A stretch of DNA of 64,000 nucleotides. It comes from Mortierella sp. BCC40632. Taxonomy: Eukaryota; Mortierellomycota; Mortierellomycetes; Mortierellales; Mortierellaceae. How positions within the stretch are numbered: the first letter of the stretch is position 1; every line of letters begins with the position of its first letter. Made by a program: the position numbers and the translations under genes. The DNA is taken from NCBI GenBank assembly GCA_011634665.1, contig WAEK01000003.1:2388001-2452000 (forward strand), read 5' to 3'. This document shows, piece after piece, positions 50,783 to 62,564 of this stretch. The notes beneath the pieces are model-generated. The model did no database searches. It was given only the letters and a program-made list of their open reading frames with translations, and was not told the origin of the DNA.

Positions 50783-53700
50783 CACAATGATATTGCACTA
50801 CCCTTCCGTCCATGCTAGGCTACCCCGACTATCTAGGTCCTTTCCTTGACGATAGGAGTCGCTAACAAGCTGAAGCATAAAAAAAAAGCGTGATATGACA
50901 TGGCTGGCGGAGACTCATTTAACACCAGAACAAACAAGAACCTATTGAAATCAGCATCCTTGTTTATGCACCGTGTACTATTGTGACCTATGGCTTCTTT
51001 TTTACGCCTAGGGAATTGTATACCCCTAAAAAAGCTCCACCTACCTTGTATGGTTCCTCAAGAAATGGGGTGAGTACCGAGTACCTTTGAGTACGAGTCA
51101 AGAATACATAGTACATCAACATGTCCGACGCCGGAACTGTCAGTTACTTATTAATTTGAAAAGGGTATTCCTTCCGCCGGTTTGAATTCATCACTTCACT
51201 TTCGACTCCGCTGAAAACCCGACTCGTTCTGGAGTGTCGTCCGTTGGTCGGGTGCTATCGCACCACTAACAAACAAATCATGCAAGCGCAAACAGATAGG
51301 GAAGAGGAACGGAACTTCATCTTTGAGCTCAAAGAAGAAATAGGAGTGAGGGTGACAGGCAAAAGCGTCAGTTCATAGACTGGAGAGTTGAGACCACTGA
51401 CAGCAAATGGTATCCTGAGGCGTAAAAGTACATATAATACAGCCACCTCCGAGTGGCTGTGGATTAAACTACGGTCCAACAGGCCTAACCCAATCTGTTT
51501 AGACATGGTCGCTTTCCATTAAACTGATCCGATTGGTGAATGATGAAGAATGTTCATGCCTTGGTAATTTGTCGTGGGAATAACCGCCAGGGTGTTGAAT
51601 CAAAATGGAAGGAAGTTGTTCAACTAATTTTGCGGTGTTGGAGAAAAGAGGAGGTCGGCTAGCATACGCCATTCTCACTCTTGGAGCCTGCGGATCCCAT
51701 TGGTGAACGAACGACCTCCTCCTTTGGTCTCTAATCTATGAAGTGAAATCGCTGCAGTCCGAAGAAGAGTACAGAATCCCCTCACAGAACTCGTCTCGGC
51801 TATTCTGTGTAGAGAGCTAGGCTACTTGCAGCATGGCTCCAGATCCCCTTCATCCCTTTGCTCCATCCGTCTCCTTTCATTTACCCTTCGGGGTGCTTCG
51901 TTTCCATTGTCCTGGATCATCCTTGCCAGGCTCTCCTTATTATCGAATGGGTGACCATCCCAGCTTCTCCTCTTTTCTCCTCTTCTCATTTCCTCCTCTT
52001 CCCTCTGGTCCCTGAAGTTGACCTGTCCCTGGATAGATGAGCTTACCGTAATTAAGCTCGCTCATAGGGCTGACCTCAGCACATTCCTTGACGCAGGACT
52101 CGTCTTCTCCGTTGCACCACCCCCTGAAACCCCATTCTCGCGCCAGGACCCGCCTGTTTCTTCCTGGAATATGCGCGAGTCGGTTCGTACTGGATGCCTG
52201 TGCCATTGACCTGGTTGGCGCCCATTGGTGTCCATATTCCGTACTAATGCAGACTTGCAGCATTACTGAGAAAGTGAGAGAACGGGAAAGAGGGAAATTA
52301 GGAGAGTTCAGACTCACTTCGATGGCCAGGGATTTAGCGAAATGCACAAATACATTCATATACTAAGGTGCCGCCACTGTCTTTGGCGGAAGATCCACTC
52401 GTTCAAGAGTGCATATGGACTGCATGCTAATAAAGTCGTTTGGATGCCTGTAAGCTTGGCATTGTGGGTCTGGATCCAGGCACTGCGCCGCTTCTTCTCC
52501 CCCATGAAACGAGGGGAGGAGTGGTCTGAGACGATAGCTATATTTGGGGGAGTGCAGTTGTGGTGGTAATCCATGCAGAAAGTCCTCGGGAGGAGGCGGT
52601 GCGTCATCCCGAAAGCCAAGCGCTTTTGAAAAGCATGTCTGTGCGGACTGAGGGCGATGCGTGACCCAAAAGACCGAAAAGGCACAAGCCCCCCATCTCC
52701 ACTCCACCATCCCTGTTGTCATGCAGCAATGCGTTGGACGAATGGGAATCGAGCACGCTTTGGAGTTGTGGACCTTCAGAAGAGAGAGGGACGTCTTTTG
52801 CTGTGGAATGTGATATGCACCTTGGTTACACCGTCGAATCAAACACTCGAACACACAAATACACACACAGCCTCGTCTGCCGCTGGCTTGCTGCTGCTCC
52901 CCCTCCTCACACGCCCACACAGCAACGATTGTGGGCTCGGACGAGCGAGGAGCACAGGCTGGCCCCAGCGGTGTTGCACAGAGCGTGGTCAAGGCTCAAG
53001 ACACCCAAACAGGACTGGGCACCTCTTGGTTAAACTAGAGTAAGAGAGCAAGAGTGGAAGAGCACGGCTCTCCATATTTTGGCCCGATCTGCCCGTGGAT
53101 GAGGAAATCGACCACAAAAAAGCGGTTCGGCGAGTTGGATAGAAATGGACCGGCAGAATTGCGAAATGCTCGCTTGACACAAATATTTAGTCCTTCGGGT
53201 GATAAAGTAAAAAAAGAAGCCTCAAAGGTGGTCATGGAGAGTAATCAGGATCGGCTGGTGGAGTTTGAAGGGAAGCCCAACATGGAATGGATAGGACCGA
53301 AACGAGGGAGAGGTATATCAACCATGGAGCATGCAGGGCCTGAGATTCCGCGGGAGGGAAGGTAGTGAGGGAGGGTGGAAAGGCCAAACACTGAGTGAAA
53401 ACACTTCTGTCCAGTGAATAATTCATGCCGACGTTGCGTAGACCTCACCTGTTCCATGCGTGACCATGGAAGCGGCCTATCCCCGCCCTCTCTTGTGCCC
53501 TTCCTCGGAATGCCATGGTCGGGAAGGAAAGGCGTAAGAGTTCCTTCTGTTTAGTCCAGAGATGGCCCACAGGGACTCGCAATCTCATTTTCGCACTACG
53601 CTCTATATTGCCTTCCCGCGCAATGCTGCATGCGATCATTAACGCTTGGCCATTTGACCCATACCTCAATAACCACGGCGTTGACTCGCCTCGTAAGCGC

Positions 53701-56700
53701 CCGCCCACGTAAGCGACTCTCTCTTTCTCTTCTCCCCTGAGCGAGTCATTTTTCGACTCCCTTCCCGCCAAGCTTCGGAACTTGCTCGGCGTTTTGCGAA
53801 TGACTCTAAGAGCGAGCCTCGGCCTGGTAGGTTCTTGGTCATCCTGACAATTTCCAGTTCATCAAGCCCTCATTTCCCCCATGCAGCTGCAACACTCGGA
53901 TTGCAATGAACGGAAAGTTATGTTTTCGGGCCTCTCCCTTTCCCCTTCTCAGGGGTTCAATGACCAGTCTTATTCTCTCTAGACCCACCCTCTCGGTCAT
54001 TGTTTTGCATTATCCATGATTGAGTAGAAGACTGAGTGGCTATCAACCTTTCTTTGTGGGCTACCCTGAATGGACCCAGCCCGACCTGATCTGGCCAGAT
54101 GCTCCCTTATCGAGTCTGCTTCCCTATTTACGTTCACTTTCCTCGGAACAGTAGCGACTGTTTCGTTGCAAGGCGCAAGAAACACTCTTATTCTAATAGG
54201 AGCGACTGAAATGGAAGAAAGGGTTGGGGTATGCGACTGGGATGTATTGGGCAAGTTGTTTGAATAGACCTGACGACAGAAAAAAAAATGGAGTACGAGC
54301 GCCATTTTGCCTCCTCCCACCAGAACCGTAGGGCGCTCAAAGGTGACATGGCTGCCTGTCCCCCCCCCCTATCCCCATTCTCACTCTTGCCTCGTCCTCT
54401 CACTTCCCCCCGTCCCCCTATCCGCCACTTCTTTGGAGCAACCCTTGCCCCGTCTTTCTACCCCCACCCTTTCCTTTGCTTTTCGCTATCTATTGGAGGC
54501 GCCCATTGGACGTGCATGGGGACTCTTTCCGTTGCATCGTAGTGTATTCTCAGTAGAGGAACAAGACAGAGCAGAGCAGGCTGTGAGCCCAGAGTGACAG
54601 AGAACAAAAGGAGCAGAAAGTGAGAAGGGGGGAGGAGGCTATTGGATATGCATAGTTTATGGTATCTCAATCCTCTCTGTCACTACTCAGCGCCCAGAAC
54701 CTACTTTGCCCTTTCTTCTTTCTCTCTTTCTCTCTCTCCCTCTCTCTCGCACCTTTCGCATCATTCGATATTCTGTGGCAACAAGGGAGAGAGCATGAGA
54801 GAACGCGCTACCAAACGCACAAACCCAAAATGTGAGCATGGTTTCGCCTGCCAGATGACGAAACACGAACACGACGCGAGCGCGATTCTGCCTCTGAGGC
54901 AAAGAAGAGCAGCAGCCTAGGTAAGAACAAAAAAGAAAAAAGGAAATGGTATGCAGATAGCCTCAACTCACTTTCTCCAGGGGCTAACTTTTTCTTTTCT
55001 TTTCTCTTTGTTCGAATCCTCTGCATCTACGTCTTCAAAAGTCAATAAGGAGAAGAAGCATGAGGCAGACCAGCTCCGATGGGATCGATCATTTGAGCTA
55101 CCTGAAGGCGGCCTGAGAAGACAAGCCGATTACTGCTAGTAACTTTTTTTAACCTCTACAGGAGAGCTCATGCAATGAGCGATAGCTTGCAATGATTTTT
55201 TTTTTACTCGCTAGAATCCATTCGGACAGGGGTGCGACACCAACTCGTGCGCACGCTTTCGCACACTTGCAAAAGGAGACAGACAGGTAGAGCTGAGGAG
55301 AGAGAAAGGCAGGAGCCTTTTTTTCCATTTGGTGGTGCCGTTTGGTTGTCGTGGACGCACGGATGCCTGTTGAGCCAAAAACGGCACCAACGACTTTGAA
55401 AGAACTGACAGCTGAAGATAGCAAATAAAGAGCAACGGCCAAAGGGCAATAGGTTGATTGGGTGTTTAAGGTCGTCGGTCGCTAGGAATATCGTAGACCA
55501 CCAATAGTCCAACGCAAAGGAGATAGAGCGAGATAGAGATAGAGAGAAAATAAAAGAATTAAGGCTAGGCAAGCCGAGTTGTCTGCAAAGGACGACCCTG
55601 ACCCGATCGACACGCCTCTCGATTCCTTTTTTTTTTTTTTTTTGCTAGGAGTAAATGCGACGCGGCTTCGGCTCTTTCTTTCATCCCTCTCGATCACATC
55701 TGCACAAACACACCACACACGCGCTCTCTTTCCCTTTCCCATTTCATACGCACGCACGCACACCGGGAACAAATGAGATAGAAGAAGAGAGCGAGTGAGC
55801 GAGCAAGAGAGATGAAGGAGAGAATGGCGCGGCCGTTCATACATTGCGCTGCTTGCAGGAGAAAGGTGGAGGCGCAACTCGTGGAGTAAGACCAAGGGGT
55901 CCATTATGGCGACCAAGGTCACGAAAAAGGGGGTGAGTGGAAAGAAGGGAGGGAGACGGTGAAGGAGCTTCGGCCGCGATTGCAACCATTGTGAGAAAGA
56001 GACAGCGATAGAGAGAGAAAGAAAGAGACAGACAGAGAGAAAGAGACAGAGACAGAGAGATGCATATTGCGGCTGACCCTTGTTCATTTAACATGGAGTG
56101 CAGACCCTCGATAGCACTCATCGCTGTCCCCTCTCCCTTTTTTTTTTTTTTTTTCTGTGCAGTTGTCAGTCAGTTGTTGCCGCTGACAACTTCCTGGACT
56201 ACCAGTGCTGGTACTCTAAAGGGAGCACTGAATTGAAATCCCTTTTCAGCAGGGAGAGAGGATGTCCAAGACTAGGAGTATTAATAGACCTCTCTTGGCA
56301 GACACTCAGCATCCAGCAAGGGTGCGTGAGAGAGAAAAAAGAGAGAGTAAACTTTTTTATCGTCAGTACTCATTCATTCCTCTTGCATTCTCTAGTGCAC
56401 TCGACATTTTCACTTTCTTTTTACCCTTTCCTCACTCTCCTGGCTCTCTCTATCAGTGCCTGTAAGCAGAGAAGCTCTCTCTCTCTCTCTCTCTGTCTCT
56501 GTCTCTCTCCCCAGACCCTTCCTCTTTATCTCCTTGAGAGACACAATGGGAGGAGGTCCCTGAGCCGTAGCAGAGGCCTGGGGGCGAGAGAAGGAACGGA
56601 GGTGGGGGGTCGCGGGGGTTGGGGTGCGACGGAGACCAGCATGCAGCTAGACGAGTGAAAGGCGGAGGACGCTTGTTCAGACGGAGAAAGAGGAGACAAT

Positions 56701-57603
56701 GGACCTGGAGCACATGCACACTGGTGCTACCCAGATGGTCCGACAGACCTAACAGGCGCACCGAGGGGCGGGGGAAGATATAAAGATCGAACCGGGGCAT
56801 CGCTCTCTCTCTCCCCTCCCACCCCCCACCCCCTCCGCTATCGTTTACTTGGTCGTCTCTCTGCTGACCATTGCCTCGTCCAATACCCATCGTGGCCCTT
56901 GCTTGCTTGTGTTCCCCTCCCCCATTCCTTCCCTGCTGCTCGCCCCAACCTTGGTGAGTCTCTTTGTCCGCGTCAACTCACTGTCTTCATTTTTCACCGC
57001 GGAGATCGTCACCTTGGACAAGCGCCTTACACAGGTAAGCACCACGCAGCAGACCACAATGAGCCCCCCTTCCCGTTCACCTGCAGCCGACGCGTGTACA
57101 ACATCTACCCCTGCCCTTTTCTGGGTGTTCCTACTTCTCAAATCCCCCTCCCCTTCTTTTGATGGTGAAAAAGTTGTCCTTCATATGAATGTGAGCGCTT
57201 GTTCTCATCTTACTAGTCAAGCCCTAGCCCTCTCACGCTCTCATCCTGCACAGATACCCGAGAGCAAGAGAGGGGAGAACTTGTTGGCAGGCTATCGATG
57301 GGGTCCTTGCAACTTCAGGCTCTATTAGCCGGGGAAGAAAGGCTCCTGTACGACTCTCAACGGAGCTTACCTAGTGGAGTTCTGCATGAGTACGCAGGGC
57401 CTGCCCCAATTTTCAATGCATCCTTCGGTGTTTTGTAGGAGCTCCAGTGTAGAAAATTTCTTCTTGAGGCGTATCACACTGTTTGCTCGATGCTTCCTGC
57501 TTACATGAGCAAATTGTGTCACCAATCTTGTGCGACCCTGGTTCGTTTTTTTTTTCTCGCTCTCGCTCTCTCTCTCTCTCTCTCTCTCTTGCTCTCTATT
57601 TCT

Positions 57604-57703
<100 letters not shown>

Positions 57704-58069
57704 CTCTCGCCCTCACTTTCTAGTCTCGCTTTTTTTTTTTTTTTTTTCCTTTTTTCACTCTCCCGTTTCAAGTTTTTTGGGCCCAGGCGATCGTAGTACA
57801 TAACACTGTGCTCAGGAATTGTCATTCATTCAATTCTTTTCTCAGTGCCTCAGTGCCCTAGACTTGCGAACCTCTGCATAGTCTATCTGGGCCTTCCTTC
57901 TGGGAACGCAAGACTTTAATCCAGTCAATGCGGCTATTCATCCTCACTAAAAATCTACGGTCAAGGGTATCAGTCGTCCCTCCCTCATTCAACCCTGCCC
58001 TCCGTCCGCGGATTTGTACCTGTCGCCTCACCGAGACTATATTTTAAACCCTCCTCCCCGCCTTCCACA

Positions 58070-60715
58070 ATGGATCCTTCGCAACATCCTCAAAATCTTG
58101 GTTCTCTCCACCATCCTCACTCGCACTCACAACCTCCACTCTCTTCTCGTTCCCAGCTACCTTCAAGCATTCATCCTCAACAACACATCCATCCTCTCAC
58201 TCTTTCTCCATCCCAGCTTCCATCTCAACCACCGCAGCAACAGCAGCAGCAACAGCAACATCCTCCTTTATCATTGCAGCACCAACGACAACGCTCCTTT
58301 CCTCACCCAAGTCATCCCCTCCACCCTCCACCTATCATCACCACCCATCTCCAACACCCATTCCCTCACCAACAGCAACAACAGCAACAACAGCAACAAC
58401 AGCAACAACATCCCTCCAACCCTCTCTCACCCTCACCCCACCAGCAGCCGTCGCAAGCAATGCACTTTCCTATGGTGGTCTCTCCAATGATGGTCAATTC
58501 TCTCAGCACACCGTCGTCACCCTCATTCGTTATGGTCAAGACCGAAGACGGCGGCCTCCAGCCGCCCAACCTGGAATACTTCATGTATCCTTCTCTTGAC
58601 CTGCAGTCTTCTTGCGCACAGCAGCAGCAAGACTCTCCTCAAACGCCCCCGTCGCATATCTTGCCTTCGCAGCGCTCTCCACAGGAGCTGTCGTCGCAGC
58701 ATCATCACCAGAACCACCACCAGAACCACCAGCGGATAATGTCCTATGCAGAGGTCTCGCTCATGCGACAACAACCATATTCATCTTACCACCATCAGTC
58801 TCCACAGCAGCACCAAGGTCTAGTTTATGATAGCACTCCGTCGACCCCGGTCCGGTCCAATTCTGTGTCCCTGCCCATCTCAATGGCGTCCTCGGTCGCT
58901 GCGGCAGTCATGAACACTTCACACGGAAATGTCGGTTCGAATGCTGCCCTGTCGACAGCCATGTACACCTCAGGCCTGAATGCACCGTCGACGCCCCTAC
59001 CCAAGGATATTTCACCTTCGCCCGCAATGACAGCCGTGGCCTCTTTCCAACACCAACGACACGCTTCCTTGCACCAGCCCATCTCTCCTCCTCTCCACGC
59101 CTCAAATCCTCCCATGACTACCACCTCTTCTACCTCTACTCGAGGAGGCGGTGTTCACCCCGCATCGCCAATGCCGAAACGACGCCGTACCAGCTCTAGC
59201 AGCCAGCCTAGGCCTCCTCCGCCTCAACCACAGCCCCAATCCGTTGTCTTGGCCTCACAGATGTCTCCAATGTCGATCGATACGTCGACGGCAGCAGGCT
59301 TGGCTCTGGCCGAGATGAGTGGTGGACACCACTCGTCGCCTCATCCGATTTTGGTCGAGTCCCCACCCTTGGTCTCGACCTCGCCTACGAACCTGGCCCT
59401 GCCCCTTCCAATGCCCATTGGCTCGCCTGTGTCGCCTGTGGCAACCGTGACCCTGTCAGCGGCAGCGAGACCCACGAGGCGATCATCGTCGCTCTTGACA
59501 CGATCCTCGGTGGGTGGCCCCCGCGTCGAGACCCTTCGACCCGCCTCACGTTCGTCGATCGTTGCATCGTCTGCAATGGCTCCACCTGTTATCTCGACTT
59601 CGGCCGCTGCGATGGGAGTAGTACCGATTGCAGTGTCTACTGCCTCCTATGCGTCGATCACGGCAACACACGATCCGTTGATGACGACGACTGGAACGAC
59701 AACGACGGCGACTGTCGCGGGTATGGTCGAGAGCCCCAGCGGGAGCAATCTTGGTACGCCCATGAGCCGACGCACGGCCAACAAGCGATCGTTCTCGGCT
59801 CTGGAAGAGGCGACAACCGTAGCCGTGGTCGCGAGTTCTGGACACAGTGTGCTCTCATCCGCGGTGAGCTCGCCTCCTTTGTCGTCGTCGACTTCGTCGT
59901 CGTATTATCCCCTGGGCTCGCATCACCATCATGCATCGCATGGATTTCATGCTTCACCATACTCCCACGTCCAGTCTGCTCACGCACATACCCATGTCCA
60001 TGCTCATGCCCATCTCCATGGTGCTCACCAGGCTCTGCACCATCCACACGCGCACGCACATGCTTATTCTCCCCACAATGCCGCGGCCTCAGTCGCGACA
60101 CTCTCTGCCTCACCCGGCTCGATCGTCTACGCGCACCTGCCTGGCCACACGGGCAACATTACACACCCTCGTCGTGCAGCCCAGAACCGAGCTGCTCAAC
60201 GAACATTCCGAAACCGTCGCAAGGCCTATATCAAGGAGATGGAACACAAGGTAGCCGAGTTGGACCGAACCCGGGTCACGATCGATGCTGTTGTGGCAGA
60301 GAACAAGGAGATCTGGCGACGGTACCGAGCCCTGGAGGCAACTGTCCGTGACCATGGTTTGACCTTGCCCGAGAGTATCGAGACAGAACTCAAGCCCTAT
60401 ATTGAGTCAGAGGAAGGTCAGGCCGCGGCAGCAGCGATCGCTGCTTCGGCCGAGGCTGCTTCTGAGGTCGCTCACTCTGTGACTGCAGGCAGTCAGAGTG
60501 GGTCCTCGACTACAAAGAATCAAATGTCGATGACCTCGACGATGTCGGCTGTCCCAACTATGGACGGCATGGGTGCAGGAGACTCTAGCCAGGCACCAGC
60601 CCTTCAGAGCGATGAGTCAGATGAGCTGGACGATGAGGAAGATCATGATGATCCAGAGTACTCTCCTAACATGATGCACTCCAAGGCGACCGGATCTCGC
60701 CGAGCTCACCCTTGA
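58070..60715 (+). CDS. Pap1/Yap-type bZIP transcription factor
   Basis: Single exon, 881 residues. A long low-complexity N-terminus is rich in His, Pro, Ser and Gln with two poly-Gln stretches (near 58237-58258 and 58368-58410), then Ser/Thr/Pro and Ala-rich segments and a His-rich stretch (AHTHVHAHAHLHGAHQALHH). The basic region begins at about residue 699: HPRRAAQNRAAQRTFRNRRKA carries the fungal AP-1 signature NxxAQxxFR, which binds TTAC/GTAA-type half sites. A heptad zipper follows to about 765 (MEHKVAELDRTRV, then AENKEIWRRYRALEATV). The tail is Ala-rich and ends acidic (DESDELDDEEDHDDPEYSP). Only one Cys is visible in the protein, so the redox cysteine domains of Yap1/Pap1 are absent. 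A role in stress or development is inferred. Start at 58070, the first ATG after the pyrimidine-rich leader. The 7.3 kb upstream gap is notable. Confidence 0.92.
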   Translation: MDPSQHPQNLGSLHHPHSHSQPPLSSRSQLPSSIHPQQHIHPLTLSPSQLPSQPPQQQQQQQQHPPLSLQHQRQRSFPHPSHPLHPPPIITTHLQHPFPHQQQQQQQQQQQQQHPSNPLSPSPHQQPSQAMHFPMVVSPMMVNSLSTPSSPSFVMVKTEDGGLQPPNLEYFMYPSLDLQSSCAQQQQDSPQTPPSHILPSQRSPQELSSQHHHQNHHQNHQRIMSYAEVSLMRQQPYSSYHHQSPQQHQGLVYDSTPSTPVRSNSVSLPISMASSVAAAVMNTSHGNVGSNAALSTAMYTSGLNAPSTPLPKDISPSPAMTAVASFQHQRHASLHQPISPPLHASNPPMTTTSSTSTRGGGVHPASPMPKRRRTSSSSQPRPPPPQPQPQSVVLASQMSPMSIDTSTAAGLALAEMSGGHHSSPHPILVESPPLVSTSPTNLALPLPMPIGSPVSPVATVTLSAAARPTRRSSSLLTRSSVGGPRVETLRPASRSSIVASSAMAPPVISTSAAAMGVVPIAVSTASYASITATHDPLMTTTGTTTTATVAGMVESPSGSNLGTPMSRRTANKRSFSALEEATTVAVVASSGHSVLSSAVSSPPLSSSTSSSYYPLGSHHHHASHGFHASPYSHVQSAHAHTHVHAHAHLHGAHQALHHPHAHAHAYSPHNAAASVATLSASPGSIVYAHLPGHTGNITHPRRAAQNRAAQRTFRNRRKAYIKEMEHKVAELDRTRVTIDAVVAENKEIWRRYRALEATVRDHGLTLPESIETELKPYIESEEGQAAAAAIAASAEAASEVAHSVTAGSQSGSSTTKNQMSMTSTMSAVPTMDGMGAGDSSQAPALQSDESDELDDEEDHDDPEYSPNMMHSKATGSRRAHP

Positions 60716-61458
60716 AATTATCATATATTTATTTTTCTATGCCTTTGTCTTTTTTTTTTTTTTTTTTTTTTTTTTTTCTGTAAATCATTTTTTTTTCCCC
60801 TTTGGCATCCCTTCAGAAAACAACTCCTGATAGAGTCTTCTTTTTTCCTTTTTATTTTTCAAGATACCAGCAATGGAAAGCAGTGGGGCAAGGACCTTTT
60901 TTTTCTCTTTTCCTTTTCTTTTTCCTTTTCTTTTTTCCTCCGAAATGCTCCTAAGCTGTTCTGTCTAAAAGTTTTCCTTTTCAGCTTCGCCAAGAAGCAG
61001 TTTTCTTCTTTTTTTTTTGAATAGAAAAATTCTCTCCTCCTTCTTTTAACCACATACGCACACACACACTCACTCACTCACACAAAAAGAAAGAAAGAAA
61101 AAAAAATAGCCTTTGTCTTTCGATAGTCTCTTCGTCCTTTCGACTTTTCTATTGTTTGCTGTATATAAAGCCAAAAGTATTGAAATCTATCCCTTTTTTT
61201 TTTTTTTGGAAGACATCTCAACAAGATGTTCCCAGAGCATTGAGGGGGGGGGGAGGGAGAGAGATGCATGACAAAATGACTCGATGCGACATGAAATGAC
61301 CATGCACGCCTGATTGACTGACGAGAGAGAGAGAGAAAGGCTGCGAATAGGTTCGATTGTGCAACAAAAACTTCCTCCCTTTCTTTCTTTCTTCCTCTCT
61401 GCACCTGTGAAAGAATATGCCCTGAGATTACCACACAAAAGAGAGTATGAATTGTGTC

Positions 61459-61491
<33 letters not shown>

Positions 61492-62528
61492 CAAAAGAGA
61501 AAGTGAGTGAATAAAATAAATTACATTAGAGTCCTCGCGGTTTATGCGTTCGTGGGTCGGATGTCGTTTTGCATATGTGTTGTGTTCATGCAATGATCGA
61601 TCCCGTGGGTTCGTCCTTTCTCCTCCCATGGTCTACTCTCTACCCAATATTACGCGTCCCCCCCCCCTTGTCCAGAAAGAGAGCCAACCACAGCTGAACA
61701 AAAGAGAGAGAGAGAGAGAGAGAGAAGAGAAGAGAAGGGAAAAAAAAATGGGCGGGAAAAAAATATAAGTAAATTGGACCTTTCCTGTGCAACATTGAAC
61801 GAGACAAGGAGAAGAAAAGAGAGTGCGTATGTGGTTGTGTGCGAATGGGGGAAGGGAGGGTATGTGATGATGTGCCCTTTGTACGCCGCAGGATTCTCTG
61901 TACTCCTCGGAAATATAGGGTCTTTGGGGAACGCCTCGTTCCTTGTCTTTTATGGTCCGTACACTCTAATCTCGAGAGACAGAGCACGAAGTGCTCTCTC
62001 AAGTTTAGTCTACATATTTCAAAGGCGGAGGCTGGAAATCTCTCCTACCCTCTTCTTTTTTATTTTCCCCCCCTTCCCTGGGCCCGATCCAAATAAACGA
62101 GATCCTTTGAAAGAAAGGGAACCAATAGGAGTGTCACCCTTCTCCTTCACTTTTGCTTGCTACCTTTACATTCGAGCTGTGTGTGCGGAGTATAATCGAA
62201 AAGCCAAAACACTTTACTTCTGACTGGACAAAAAAAAAAAAAAATAAAAAAAAAAGAAAGAAAAGAAAAAAAAGACAAAGAAAAAAAAAATGTAAAAGGG
62301 AGAGGGTGTCTGTGTGTGTGTGTGTGTGTGTGAACTATATACAGGCGAGCTAATGTGGTTGTTGCTGTTGGTTGTCGATTCTTTTCTTTTGGTTTCGTCT
62401 CATTTCTTGACATGAACATAGACATGGGGACATTGGGTACTAAAGGCAAGTAGCCCTGTCCCCCCTTTTTTTTTCTTCACTTTTCTTTTTGGTTTTTTTT
62501 TTGTTGTTTTTGTTTGTTGTTTGTTGTT

Positions 62529-62560
<32 letters not shown>
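60716..62560. other. Convergent 3' region with homopolymers
   Basis: Between the bZIP stop (plus) and the partial gene stop (minus). T-rich runs after 60740, a GA microsatellite at 61462-61491, a second GA run near 61703-61728, a TG run at 62311-62331 and poly-T at 62529-62562. No gene supported. Confidence 0.6.
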
Positions 62561-62564
<4 letters not shown>

